Under the pieces are notes generated by a model. It saw only the letters and a program-made list of their open reading frames with translations. It did not search any database and had not been told where the DNA came from. The position numbers and the translations under genes are program-made. Shown here piece by piece: positions 21,400 to 31,789 of a DNA stretch of 64,000 bases; the stretch's first letter is position 1; every line of letters begins with the position of its first letter. This stretch comes from Symsagittifera roscoffensis (taxonomy: Eukaryota; Xenacoelomorpha; Acoela; Convolutidae). The DNA lies in the NCBI RefSeq assembly GCF_963678635.1, contig NC_087068.1, forward strand, positions 19,806,714 through 19,870,713, read 5' to 3'.

Positions 21400-21862
21400 A
21401 ATGTTTAGGATGAAGGATGCAAGATTGTTATTAGTGATTTTAATATCCTAGACTGTTAGTCCTTACAATTTTTTGGTTATCCTAACTTGGATTTTTTTAT
21501 TCAGGGTTGGAGAGAAAAGTATATATCGATTCCGGAGAATGATTGTTACTTTCTCGTGACTATTCTAAGTTAAGGTGTTAACTTATTAATCTTACTTAGG
21601 GGTAGTGACTGTGTTCAAGGGTTGGAGAATAGTAAATCGATCCACAAGGTTCAGGTATAAATAGAACACAGGTAGTTCATTAGATACTATTTTAATACTT
21701 ATTAAGATTTAAGATTTAGCCTGGGTCAGGTAAGAGGGGGGATTAATTGAAGGATGAAATAACCGAAGTTCTTCACTGTTTAGCTTAATTTGAATGGTTA
21801 ATGTGGTTGAAAAATTTCTATTAGTCCTGGGTCTTTGAAAGGGTTGGGTAGTGAATCGGATC
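21400..21862 (-). other. Conserved leader of copy B, truncated
   Basis: It aligns block by block with the leaders of A, C and D up to GGGTAGTGAATCG (minus-strand complement lies near 21845-21862). There similarity ends abruptly. The micro-ORF and LTR are missing, so a deletion or recombination removed the 5' end. Confidence 0.75.
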
Positions 21863-22277
21863 ATTGACCTCTTTTTATAGAATGTTATGACATTTGCAAT
21901 CTTTGTGAAAAAAAATCTAAAGTACCTGTTACAGATTTTAAAAGGATATACAAAAACAGGGTGTACAATTTAAAAAAAAACTATTTCAAGCTTCGTATGG
22001 CGAGAAAATTATTCTGACATAAATCGTAAATTAGCAAAAAATGTTCCGGTGAAGGCTCATTGAATAATTAAATTCAGTCCAAAGAAAATTGCTAGGTTGC
22101 TTAAGATCTAAAAAGATTTTTTAAAATGTTTTAAAAAAGCATGCAAACAAAGAACAAAGAAATACAAAAAAAAGGAATTTAAAATCATTACTCTTAAAAA
22201 ATCAAAGTAATGAGATAATCAAAATTATCAGGAAACCTAGAATTATAATTTTAATAGAAAAAATCAAATACGCCAGT
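21863..22277. other. Unassigned AT-rich spacer
   Basis: No frame or repeat recognised. It lies between the breakpoint of copy B and the first MITE. Confidence 0.5.
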
Positions 22278-22699
22278 CACCGGCGGATTTAGGGGGAGAG
22301 GCAGAGGCCCCTCCCCCTAAGGAATTCGACCCCCCGCCTATCAAAAGGGTCCCCCTTTTTACTATTTGGAGATATCCATTTTTTGCTGACAAACCCTGAA
22401 GCTATTCTAAAGGCGCCTTGGGCGCCAGTACATACTAATTTTGAGGGAGGAGCGCGCACCGAAAAAACGTGTTTTTTGGCAAAATATTTCCATGAAGTAC
22501 CTAAAAACGCATTTTTGGCCTGTTTTTTTTCAAAAAATATGCCTGCGGTGCATAAAATTTGATGAAAATTATGTCTTTATAAGGATTCGGGAGAGCTCAG
22601 AAAATCAATTTGGTCGACCCAAAAAAGAAGCTAGACCAAATTGTCGAATTTTTTTTAAAAGTCAGCCTCCCCCTCGAGAAAACCCTAGATGCGCGTCTG
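22278..22699. mobile_element. hAT-type MITE copy 1
   Basis: About 422 bp, homologous along its length to the better copy at 23020-23425. It starts CACCGGCGGATTTAGGGGG and ends with a degenerate inverted version near CCCTAGATGCGCGTCTG. The flanking octamers ACGCCAGT and ATAACAGT match at 5 of 8 positions, as expected for an old 8-bp target duplication. It has no coding capacity; the overlapping open frame at 22441-22749 is incidental. Confidence 0.75.
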
Positions 22700-23019
22700 A
22701 TAACAGTAGTATCGGAAGCACGTTCAAAGATTTTCGTCTGACAAGTTAAATCGATTAAAACTTCTCAGATTGTTCCGGATCAGTTCAACAAGTACTTTTA
22801 CTTCAATTGCGACTGACTTGGCGCGAAAATTCAAGCTTGTGGCTACGCCGAGCCGCTAATTGAACTGAATAAAAAACGGCGGTTTTTTTCACTAAAGAAG
22901 CCGTACAAAACTTAAGAACCTCAAAAAAAGTCATGCGCCATCATTATTGCATATCAAACAAAACGTTAAACATTTCTTTACCCGTTCTAAATTTCCATTT
23001 ATCCGACCTCATAAATAGC
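22700..23019. other. Spacer between two MITE copies
   Basis: No frame or repeat recognised apart from the target-site octamer TAAATAGC at 23012-23019, which belongs to the next MITE. Confidence 0.5.
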
Positions 23020-23425
23020 CAGGGGCGGATTTAAGGGGGGGGGGGGGCGGACACTTCCTTCCCCTCAGGGATTCGAACCCCTACCGACCCAAAGGGTTCC
23101 CTTTGTACTATTTTGAGATATCCATATTTGGTGACGGACCCTGAATTTTTCTTCGGCGCCAATATATACTAATTTTGAGAGGGAAGCGCGTGCCAAAAAA
23201 ACGCGATTTTTTGGTCAAATTTTTCCAAAAAGTGCCTAAAAACGCCTTTTTTGGCCTGTTTTTCGAAATTTTGGCTGCGGCCCAGAAAATTTGACCGAAA
23301 CAGGGGTCTTGTTTTGGGAGAACTCGGAAAATCAATTTTGTCGAACTAAAAAAAAAGGTCGACAAAACTTTCGAAAATTTTTTAAAAATCCGCCCACCCC
23401 TCAAGAAAATCCCAGATCCACCCTG
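23020..23425. mobile_element. hAT-type MITE copy 2 with perfect 8-bp target duplication
   Basis: The element starts CAGGGGCGGATTT and ends AGATCCACCCTG, imperfect terminal inverted repeats of the CAGGGGCGGAT type common in hAT-derived MITEs. It is flanked by TAAATAGC on both sides (23012-23019 and 23426-23433). About 406 bp with poly-G/poly-C rich ends and no transposase, so it must be mobilised in trans by an autonomous element not seen here. Confidence 0.92.
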
Positions 23426-23529
23426 TAAATAGCTATACCTCAGTTTGGGTTATTCGGGATAGTATAAAAACACCAAGAATACAAACTTACATGACACTGG
23501 CCTTTTTAATTATCCAGGAATTTATAGAC

Positions 23530-24000
23530 AAAATAATCTCCCTAATTCGATATCTAAGCTTTTTGAAAAACTCTCTTATGAAAAAGACCCTCTTTGATCG
23601 AGCAAAACAAAATTCTAATGCTTTGGTTTTGGTAAATTGCTGAGAAGCCCAATTGATAAAAAACAGTAGATTGGCCTGTTGTTTTTTAGATTATATATTT
23701 TGCGATACGGTAGACCACAATCAACTTCTTCACAATCTAGGAAAATATGATTTTAGACAACCTTTTTATGATGGTCTTGAAAAATCAAATAGAGGGAACG
23801 ATTTGTTCAATTTGATAAGATAAGATCCAAAACGCTCGAAGTATGTTGTGTTGTTCCGCAAGGATCAGTCCTTGGACCAACCCTCTTGATCGATTAGTAT
23901 CAATAATCTACCAATCGCATGTTAATATTCATTTTGTCGATGACGAACAATCTTTTTATATGACGGAAGTTCAAAAAATTATTGCAAATTTCTAAGTTGA
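23530..24000 (+). pseudogene. Decayed LINE reverse transcriptase fragment
   Basis: In shifting plus-strand frames one can read ISKLFEKL, then DTVDHNQLLHNLGKY (23700-23745), VPQGSVLGP-like DNA (about 23855-23885), INNLPIAC and finally VDDE near 23938. These correspond in order to RT blocks of jockey/CR1-like non-LTR elements (FDTVDH, PQGSVLGPLLF, YINDLP, FADD). At least three frameshifts and several stops are present. No endonuclease or 3' tail was found. Confidence 0.75.
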
Positions 24001-25336
24001 TGACTGAAAACAATCAGACCATAGTCATTGTTGGATAATTCTTTTTGAATTGTGGAAAAATTTAATCGTGATATCATTTCCGTTGTCAAAAATTTTTAAA
24101 AAAATCAATTGCTGCATGTAACTGGGAATTGAAAATGACTTTTGCTTGACTTTCAAAAATCATACTGATAACCGAGAAATTATTTCAGTTTTGTGATGTC
24201 ATCTATCAAACAAGAAACTTTGTTTTGAAAAAAAAATTAGTATCAGATAAGAGATTTTAGGTAATGGAAACACCTTGAAATTGCATCTTGATGGAATTCG
24301 AAAACTGCAAAATTAGAAAACTCCAAGTTTGAATCTGCGCCAATTTTTTCACATAACTGTATAATTTTACCCTTCTATTTGTTTTTGAGCAAGTTGGGTT
24401 CCCATCCCAAATAATTTCTCCCTTACTACAAGGGTATCTAAGATATCCATTTGGTCTTATGGCATTCTCTCAAGTGATGTTTTTGTGATCGATTTCTTCA
24501 TTTGTAGTTCTTTTCGTGCAATAACAAACACATAGATAAAATTTCTAAGTTTTTTTTTTATGCAAAAAAAACAGCGCTCTTTACATGTTCAAAACGGCTT
24601 TTAGGAATTTACGTCGGTCATGTTAATAGTTACCTGAGGACCGAAAAAACTAATTTTCACCAGGAGCTCCGAAAAAATATTAATTTTGATTTGTGAAGCT
24701 AGCACTTCTCAAATGAAAAGTTGCTTGACCATCAAATCAAAGTTGGATAATTTTGATTGATTTCAAAGATTTGCCCTGAAAATGTTTCAGAAACGAAAAA
24801 AAGGTTAAAATTTGTCGCAATAATTCAAATCTTTTCTAGCTTTTGCTTGATTAAATCCGCCATAATTACGGATTTTCTCTAACTTTTGCCGAGTATCACT
24901 GCTCGATGAGCTGAAGCAATTTTCAGTGTCCATCAAGCCAGTTAATGAGTTTTTGCGATTTATTTCCACATTATTTGCCTTTGCTGGTAAAGTAATTCAA
25001 CTTTTCAACTCAAATATTGCCGTGACAATTCAAAATGTTTCATTAAAAAAATTTTCAAAACTTTTTTTCGAACTCACACTGATGCGAGATTTTGACAAAT
25101 TTGTGCTTAAATTTTTGCTCGACTAAAGTTGTAGAAGAAGAGTTTAGGTATTCGAAATTTAGTAAATACGTAAATGTCAGAGTTAAAAGATATCAGGCTA
25201 AACTAAAAAACCACTTGAAATTTTTTTAAATGAAAGAAGACAGTTTGGCAACCATTAACAGGCCGAGCCACAAGAATTGTTTGTTAACCGCACAAATCAT
25301 TCCTCTTAACTTCTGTTTGTCTGTCTGTCTGTTTAG
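24001..25336. other. Unassigned region, possible upstream intron of the receptor gene
   Basis: AT-rich and without a convincing frame. It ends in a strong acceptor-like tract: repeated TGTC units then TTTAG at 25336. An exon for the first membrane helix of the receptor should lie upstream, but I could not identify it. Confidence 0.45.
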
Positions 25337-28300
25337 ATTTGCCTCTCTACATCATAACCTTCGCAGTAATGTGGCCTAGAGGTTATGGAACATTCCGCCT
25401 TCTCCGTTTCCCAAACAATTAGAAAACTTAGGAGAGGCGTCATTTTTTTACTCGATGGCCAGATACATGTCAGAGGGGTACGCATTTTGGTCCCAACTCG
25501 TCCTAACTCTTGCGTTAGCATGCGAACGATTTATTCTGATTGTGAAAGGAAACGACGCCAAAAGTATTTTGAGCCCGCGGAGAAGAGTTATATTCTATTC
25601 AACTACAGTGATCATCAGTGTTCTTATTATGACACTTTTCGTTATGGATTTCTCGTTTGTTGTGAAGCAGAACTTCAGCACTGCATTTCGAGATGATGTT
25701 TCGAATGATTATGAGTTGAAACGAAATGTAAGATTTTCCATGCAAAGGGTGTTCAAATTTTCATTTTTCATTTATAAACTTAATTATTGCAAAAAATAAG
25801 GAAAGTTACTCGTATCAGGACAAATCCCAGAATGTTTTGACTGCCCTTCAATTTCTTTGAAATATATTTAGTAAGTATCAAAAAAAAGAAAACCAGTCAA
25901 AATATAAAAATTGTTTTTTTTTTCTGTAACTCCAGCACTCCCCCTCCGTCCAACCCACCCACACGTTTTGTCAACTACAAAATGTTGATCTTAGTGCCTG
26001 TTTGGGTATTAAAAATTCCAAATATCTTGCTTCAATTCAATTTGAATTGATTGACTTATGAGCAAAGTAAATCGCGTTTTCGCTGACTAAAATTTTCGCT
26101 GACTAACTGTCCCAAATTACACACCCAAATGCACCCAAAATTTACTACACCCAAAAATTTCCGAGCTTTACTTGCAGTTAAAATATCTTTTTTTTTGTTT
26201 TGAGCTCAAGACAGCAATGGTTTTAGATGGTTCAAAAGACAGCAGTGGAAAGTAGAATTTTGGTACTTTTTGTGTTATTTACTCAATTTTTGATTTTAAA
26301 AAAACCAAGAGTCTTAAGCAAATTTTCTTAAATACAATCTGATAGATACTCTTGTCCGGAACTCGCATGGGTTATGAAAACCTCACTTGAAATTTTTTTT
26401 GTAAAATTTCATAGTTTTGAAAGTTGATAAAGTGACCACTTTGGGATAATTAACGCGCGATTTATTACGTTCCTATTACACGCGTAGGTGGTCAGTTAAA
26501 TCGCTCCAAATTGAACTAAGGCAAGTCATTTGGTCTTATCAGTAGGACGCGAGATGATATGTATATCACCTTGTGCTGTACATAGCGTGTAAGGGGGTAG
26601 AAACTAAAGAAATATGGTAATTTTTCTTCAAAATTTAGTTTCCTCAAACTCAGTTATAACGAGTAGTCTTTCCAGTTTTTACGAGTTATTTAGTCTTCAA
26701 TTATTAAGGATTTTGCCCTGTAATACGAGTAGTTTCATGTGTGCTCGGATTAGTTTTTTATCAGTAAGTTTTCAACTTTTTAACTAAGCGTTTTTGACAA
26801 AGTTTTTCATACATCTGTACAAAATTAATGTACGGATCTCAAAAAGCCAAAGTTTATCATTTTTTGTTAGTATATGGAGGTGTGAAAACCACTAATTTGA
26901 ACAATTTATGGAACGGATACAAGCGTATGTTGGTTTTTTTTTCAAATGATAGTTTTTTGACTAAATTTCGGACCAAATTATTAAAAAGTAATTCATAAGA
27001 AGGGGTGTTCAAATGAAGACACGAAAAGACAGTAGCGTGCCCTAACTTAGTATTATTTTACAAAATCCATTTTTGGCTGACCAAAATCAAAAATATTCTA
27101 AAGATGCCTTGTCGCCAATATAACTGAATTATAGGGGGAAGCGCGCGCTGAAAAAACGCCATTTTTTGGTGAAATGTTTTATAAAAGTGCTCTAAACGTC
27201 ATTTTCAGCCTGCTTTTTTTAAAATAGAGGTGCAGAATTGTTTTGGCGAAATATGTGTCTTATACTATTTTCCGGGACCTCGAAAAAATAAATTGGTCGA
27301 CCTAAAAAAAGGTCGACAAAACTTTAAATATTTTTTAGAGACCCCCTTCCTAGATTAGTTTTTGCGCACGCAACTGCAAAGAGATTAAAGAGTTTTTTGA
27401 ATGAGGGTTTCTAGTGGATACCAAATTATGTTTAATAACGGTTGACTTGGTACAAAAAAAATTGTAGACATGATTTATGTGATCATCAAATAGTACTTTG
27501 CTATCAACGTGAACGCCAAAGTTTTTTTGAGCTACTAGTTTTTAGATATTAAAATTTGACCCGATGTAGAATTTTTTGTATGTGTTTCATTTTTTGAATG
27601 ACAAATCAGATTATTTTGATTGATTCTGCAGGTTCACTGATAAAATTTTTATATGTCTGCTACTTCTTAAATACTTTGTGAATGTTTGTGAATGTTAAAA
27701 CTATGGTAGTAAGTGATTCTTTGTGTACATTTGATACCTTCTGTGATTGTTTACGTGATATGAGCAGTTTACCATCAATTAACACAAAAGTTTCGGGTAG
27801 AATCCTCACGAGAAGGGTATCAATAAATGAGTTAAATGTCTTTTTTATGGCATTTAATTTTTTCTCGCTTTTGATTTTCAAACAAATCGGTAGTTTTTCC
27901 CCAGTAATGGTTATTCAGTTTTGTCTTTGTCTATCTTAAATCAATTTCAGAAATTTTCAGGCTTAATTAAATCGTTTTTTATACGCCTTTTGATATCATT
28001 TTGTTTTCTGGCAGTTTTTTTGTAAATTTTCAAGTTCCATTTTATTAATCTCAGTTATTTTATATCTTAAAAAAGCGTAACTGGTGCATCAAGTGTTTTT
28101 GGTTTGTTTGTTTTGTCGTCATTGATTTAGCGAGAGGAAATATCCTCAGATCTGCTCATTCTAAAAAATAGTTATAGTCTCAGTTTGAGAAAATTCACCC
28201 CTGTTTTCTATTTCAGTGCCAAAAATGCATCCACTATACAGGACATGATTTGACCTTGCCCGTTTTGCAGTTAGTTTTCGTTCATTTTACAGCGGCAGCA

Positions 28301-28732
28301 ACTTCTGGAATTCTGTATTACAAAACAAGCGCTACTCTGAAAGCTTTGCAGCACTGCGACCGAAAAAAACTATTAGTTCGCTCATTTGCTAGCCTCTGGG
28401 TTGCATGGGTAATCACCTCTTTTCCTCACGCAATTTTTGACGCACTTTTTGGACGGAGAGAATTCACGGCAGGCACACGGATGGATCTGAACATCAACGA
28501 CCTGATAAAACTTGCCCGTGAAGCAAATCGGGGTGAACTTATATTGGAATCCGGAAGAAAACGATATAACTTCGATGAATTCGCAAATAGGCTCATCATC
28601 GATAAATGTCTGCGCTATGTCAAAATGAGCTACGGGTTTATCAACTGTGTTTTGCTCATCATTCTAGTGAAACCTCTTCACGAGCCTTTGGTGAAACTTT
28701 GGGAAAAGATTCGCAAAGTCGAAAGGAAGTAA
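25337..28732 (+). CDS. Class A-like 7TM receptor, 5' incomplete, two visible exons (25337-25727, 28217-28732)
   Basis: Exon 1 begins after a polypyrimidine tract and AG (25336). It encodes a helix-2-like segment (PLYIITFAVMW), a loop, helix 3 ending ACERFILIV (DRY position degenerate) and helix 4 (about 25580-25660). It ends at AAT|gtaaga (25727). Intron 25728-28216 ends tttctatttcag, and both junctions are phase 0. Exon 2 starts CQKC, then helix 5 (PVLQLVFVHF), helix 6 (SLWVAWVITSFPH), a long acidic/basic third outer loop of about 60 residues, and helix 7 (YGFINCVLLIIL) without a clear NPxxY. The stop TAA is at 28730-28732. The helix 2 and helix 3 frames differ by one base, crossing near 25378-25418, so the gene may be a recent pseudogene, contain an assembly error, or use an unseen splice. 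No ligand class can be assigned. Confidence 0.72.
26430..26650. repeat. Dispersed ACGCG-core repeat, copy in receptor intron
   Basis: GATAATTAACGCGCGATTTA followed by ACACGCGTAGGTGG and a region with GTAGAAACTAA. It matches, in the same order, the repeat at 46600-46790 (TAAACGCGCGATATATTTCGC then AACGCGTAAGC). Decayed and short. Confidence 0.65.
27040..27360. mobile_element. Diverged MITE copy 3 in receptor intron, left end lost
   Basis: The internal part aligns with the MITE at 23020: GGGGGAAGCGCGCGCTGAAAA, AACGCCATTTTTTGGTGAAAT-like and GGTCGACAAAACTTT blocks in order. The left terminal repeat is not recognisable and the right end fades at about 27352. Confidence 0.7.
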
Positions 28733-28778
28733 TTATTCAAGACAACCCTTCTGGTCAAGCGTCAAATTCTTAAAACAA

Positions 28779-28784
28779 AATAAA
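28779..28784 (+). terminator. Poly(A) signal of the receptor gene
   Basis: AATAAA 47 bases after the receptor stop codon, in a plausible position for the 3' end of that transcript. Confidence 0.6.
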
Positions 28785-29327
28785 AACCTACCTTTCATCT
28801 ATCAAGACACTGGCTGACCCTTTTAATTCAAATCACCCTCAGTTTATGCAGTCTTTTTTCGACGAGCTCAGTAATCGGTGATGTTTTGCTGCCTTTGAAG
28901 TTATTTTCATCATTGATTCAAAGACTGCAATTTCATAGAATTTTAGAAGCAAAGATCGCACAGATCGGGATTTAAATTTCTAATTTTCTGAATTAAAGAA
29001 ACCAGCACAGGAAAAGCATGAAGTAATGATCATATCAGTTTGATTAGTATTATTATACCTTTCAAAAATAAGACTTAATTTTTCATCACAAAAATTATGC
29101 AGTTAAAACTACTCCTGATCCTTGATTAGAAAAAATAGTTTTTCTAAATCCAAATCTCCGACATTCAGGCGCAAACTTTCATTTTAAAAAAGCAAAACCG
29201 GATGAATAAGTTTCAATCTGCAATTCCTGCCTTTCAAAATTTTTAGCAGAGAAGCAACATTATTGACTAACATCTTTAATTTGCCCACTTCTGGTTTGTT
29301 GGCAGTTGCAACTTACCACTTGCAACT
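28785..29327. other. Unassigned spacer before copy C
   Basis: No frame, repeat or RNA gene recognised. It ends at the TGT start of the copy C LTR. Confidence 0.5.
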
Positions 29328-29790
29328 TGTTCGAAATGGAACCAGTTCTAAACTAGTTTTTATAAACCAATTATATTATTGATGAATTACCACTATAAAA
29401 TATTACTAACTCACCAATCGTATTCCATCTCTAACATTGACACTTATTTGCAAGTGCTGAAACTAATTGTAGCTTCAGCACCAGAACAATTTGAATAAAT
29501 CTTTGAATACAGTTGTTCTACTTCTGGATAAACTCGCAAAAACCAGTATACACTAGATCTATTGAGACTAGGAGATATAAGAGTAAGATTAAGATTGGTA
29601 TTAGACTAAGAAGTTGCACGAATCTATCCGGCCGAAAATAAAATAGCGTGACGAACAGACAGTGTACCTTATCTGAAATTACTCTATTAGTACAGGCCAA
29701 AAATCATAACTCATCTGGTGCGACCAAAAGCCTCGAAAAAGACCTTAACTAACTTAGAAATAGACAATAGAACTTAGAATTAGACAATTG
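29328..29790 (+). repeat. 5' LTR of copy C (3' border uncertain)
   Basis: Aligned to the LTR of D: AATGGAACC near the start, the inverted repeat at 29454-29481, and a conserved block around 29560-29700 (TATCCGGCCGAAAATAAA, GTGCGACCAAAAG). The AATAAA found in A and D is altered here. Confidence 0.72.
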
Positions 29791-29803
29791 CAAGATTGCA
29801 AAA

Positions 29804-30037
29804 ATGTTGGACGGAATAGATAATTTAATAGAAATGTCTCTACATCTCAATAAATCTACGCCAAGTTTCCAAACAGTACAAGAAATACCAGGTATTGCAA
29901 GAAGACCACTATCAAGGCGTGAACAACGATCAGGAAACGGACCACTCTACTACATGATAGTACGGCGGAAACCTGAACAAGTTTTTGTATTTAGAAAACT
30001 TCATGCAGTAAATTTAAATTTTCATCCATTGACATGA
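29804..30037 (+). CDS. Leader micro-ORF of copy C, 77 codons, intact
   Basis: Encodes a small basic protein. Residues shared with the copy D version include NLIEMSL near residue 7, PGI.RRP near 27, YMIVR.KPEQ.F.FR near 50-64 and NL.FH near the end. I estimate nearly 60% identity over 77 residues. Identical length and start with many third-position differences, while the gag of the same copy is riddled with stops, suggests that the protein mattered. No family recognised; an RNA-binding or capsid-accessory role would be a guess. Confidence 0.55.
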   Translation: MLDGIDNLIEMSLHLNKSTPSFQTVQEIPGIARRPLSRREQRSGNGPLYYMIVRRKPEQVFVFRKLHAVNLNFHPLT

Positions 30038-31350
30038 AAATTACTTGAAGAAGAATTTTTCAACAATTTTTTGGTGCTAAACCTACTATCTATACAATAA
30101 CGACTGATAAAAAGAAAAAATTCGTTTCCCCCAGAATCTGCAGTACATCAAAACTTTTGAATAAATATTTTTTCGATTAATAAACACAGAAATTCGTTAA
30201 TATTAAGATTTATTGTTAGTTCCTTAAATTAGCACATACAATTTTTCCCATCTCAGCTTTATCACCTAAAACATAACAGCATAATTTGAAAAACTAATAT
30301 CATCTAAACTTTAACTTTGAAATTTTTACATAAAAAATTATCAAGGCTCATCCTTGCTTTTCATTATTCGAAGAATATTTCTTCAACAACTTTTTTGCTG
30401 CTAAGCCTACTATCTAAACAATAACGACTGATAAAAAGAACACAAGTCGTTTTCCTCAAAATCTACAGTACAGAAAAAAAACTTTTGAGTAAATACTTTT
30501 TTGATTAAAAATACAGAAATTAGTTAGAATTAAGATTCATTGTTAGTTCCATAAATTAAAACACACGATTTTTCTCATCTCAGCTTCATCACCTAAAACA
30601 TAACAGCATAAATTTGAAAAAAATATATCATCTCAGCTATAAATTTTAAATTTTCTCAAGTTTTTACAGAAAATCTTATCAAGGCTTATCCTTGCTTTTC
30701 ATCATTCATTTTTTTTTCATATAAAGATCATCAAGTCTTTCCTTGGATCTTTAACTTCAATTAAACCTGAATTTGTTTATTTTATTACTGATCATCAAAT
30801 TTTTTCATGGATCAATTCAGAACCATTTTGTTCTCCCCATCGCATAATTTTAAAAAAAGTCTAACGAACTCAAACGTCTATTCACTACCTAACCCTTATA
30901 AACGAACCAGGAATCAACTTTTTTTTGATGAACTAACGTTTCAATTAAGTTAGACAGTGAAGAACTTCGATTACTCATCTTTCACTTGAGCTCTTTGTCT
31001 TAGATGACTCAGGTTAAAACCCTTATATAATTAGTAAGTCACAAAAAAAAATCTAACGATCTACCTTTGTTCTAATTATACCTGAATCTTGTGGACTGAT
31101 TTACTATTCTCCAACCCTTGATCACAAATCACAACCCCCAGGTAAGATTAAGTAAGTAACTCATAGACTAAAACCTAGTCGCTAGAAAGTAAAAAATCAT
31201 TCTCACGAATTGATATACTCTCTCTCCAACACGTCAACCACGACAATCTATGCCCCAACTTAGGGTCACCACACAAAAACCGTAAGAGCTAACAGTTTAG
31301 GAAAATAAAAACTCTAACCCCCAAATACTGCATCCATCAGCCTAAATCTT
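30038..31350 (+). other. Leader of copy C, with internal near-duplicate segment
   Basis: Contains the conserved non-coding blocks at about 30870-31240 shared with A, B and D. In addition, about 30050-30360 and 30360-30690 are approximate direct repeats (each has ACGACTGATAAAAAGAA, then CATCTCAGCTT.ATCACCTAA), which the other copies show once. No frame. Confidence 0.65.
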
Positions 31351-31692
31351 ATGTCAAGAGACTATCTAGGCAGTAAACAAACAATCGTTTTTCATAAATG
31401 TTTATTTAAAAACGACAGATACGATCTTGTAATCACTCCGAACAGAGAAACAATAGGATTTATTAAGTCAAAAATACAAACACCAAAAAATACAATCATA
31501 ACAAAACAAATGCAAATTATCAAAAAACGATTTTCAAACCAACGAAACCCAGTCTCAGAATCAGAAACAAACACTATACAGGAACTTCAAGACTTAAAAG
31601 ATTCAATAAATAGAAATAACCCAAAAGAAGACCATATTTTTTTTTCTAACTCAGAAGCTACATCATCATCGTCAATTAAACAAAAACGCTAA
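31351..31692 (+). pseudogene. ORF1 of copy C, truncated by two stops
   Basis: 113 codons aligned with ORF1 of D. It retains RYDLVITPN near residue 30 and a basic middle. TAA codons after residue 113 and shortly beyond separate it from the conserved WNQPIRHI end (about 31730-31760), which is still readable. Confidence 0.75.
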
Positions 31693-31789
31693 AAAAAGTC
31701 ATAAATAAATAAACCAATACGTCTATGTAATTGGAATCAACCAATAAGACATATTGATTATTACCCACTAACAGTTAGTCAATATAAAA

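Larger units (their letters stand above)
13001..21862 (-). mobile_element. Retroelement copy B (same family), rearranged and truncated
   Basis: Minus strand. From right to left: leader (cut at about 21862), ORF1, gag, protease, RT, RNase H, then a tandemly duplicated and internally deleted RNase H/integrase region running into the assembly gap. LTR and micro-ORF are absent on the right. There are many frame breaks, the protease motif DSG has become DPG, and the integrase core has lost its middle. It is clearly dead, and its divergence from D looks similar to or slightly greater than that of A. Confidence 0.92.

Noticed and set aside
22441-22749. A 102-codon plus-strand frame
   Set aside because: It lies inside a non-coding MITE copy and has no counterpart in the other copies; the minus-strand frame at 23108-23404 in the second MITE copy was rejected likewise.
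27660-27939. Overlapping 73- and 85-codon frames in the receptor intron
   Set aside because: No domain, no splice context and no homology to the receptor; consistent with chance in the intron.
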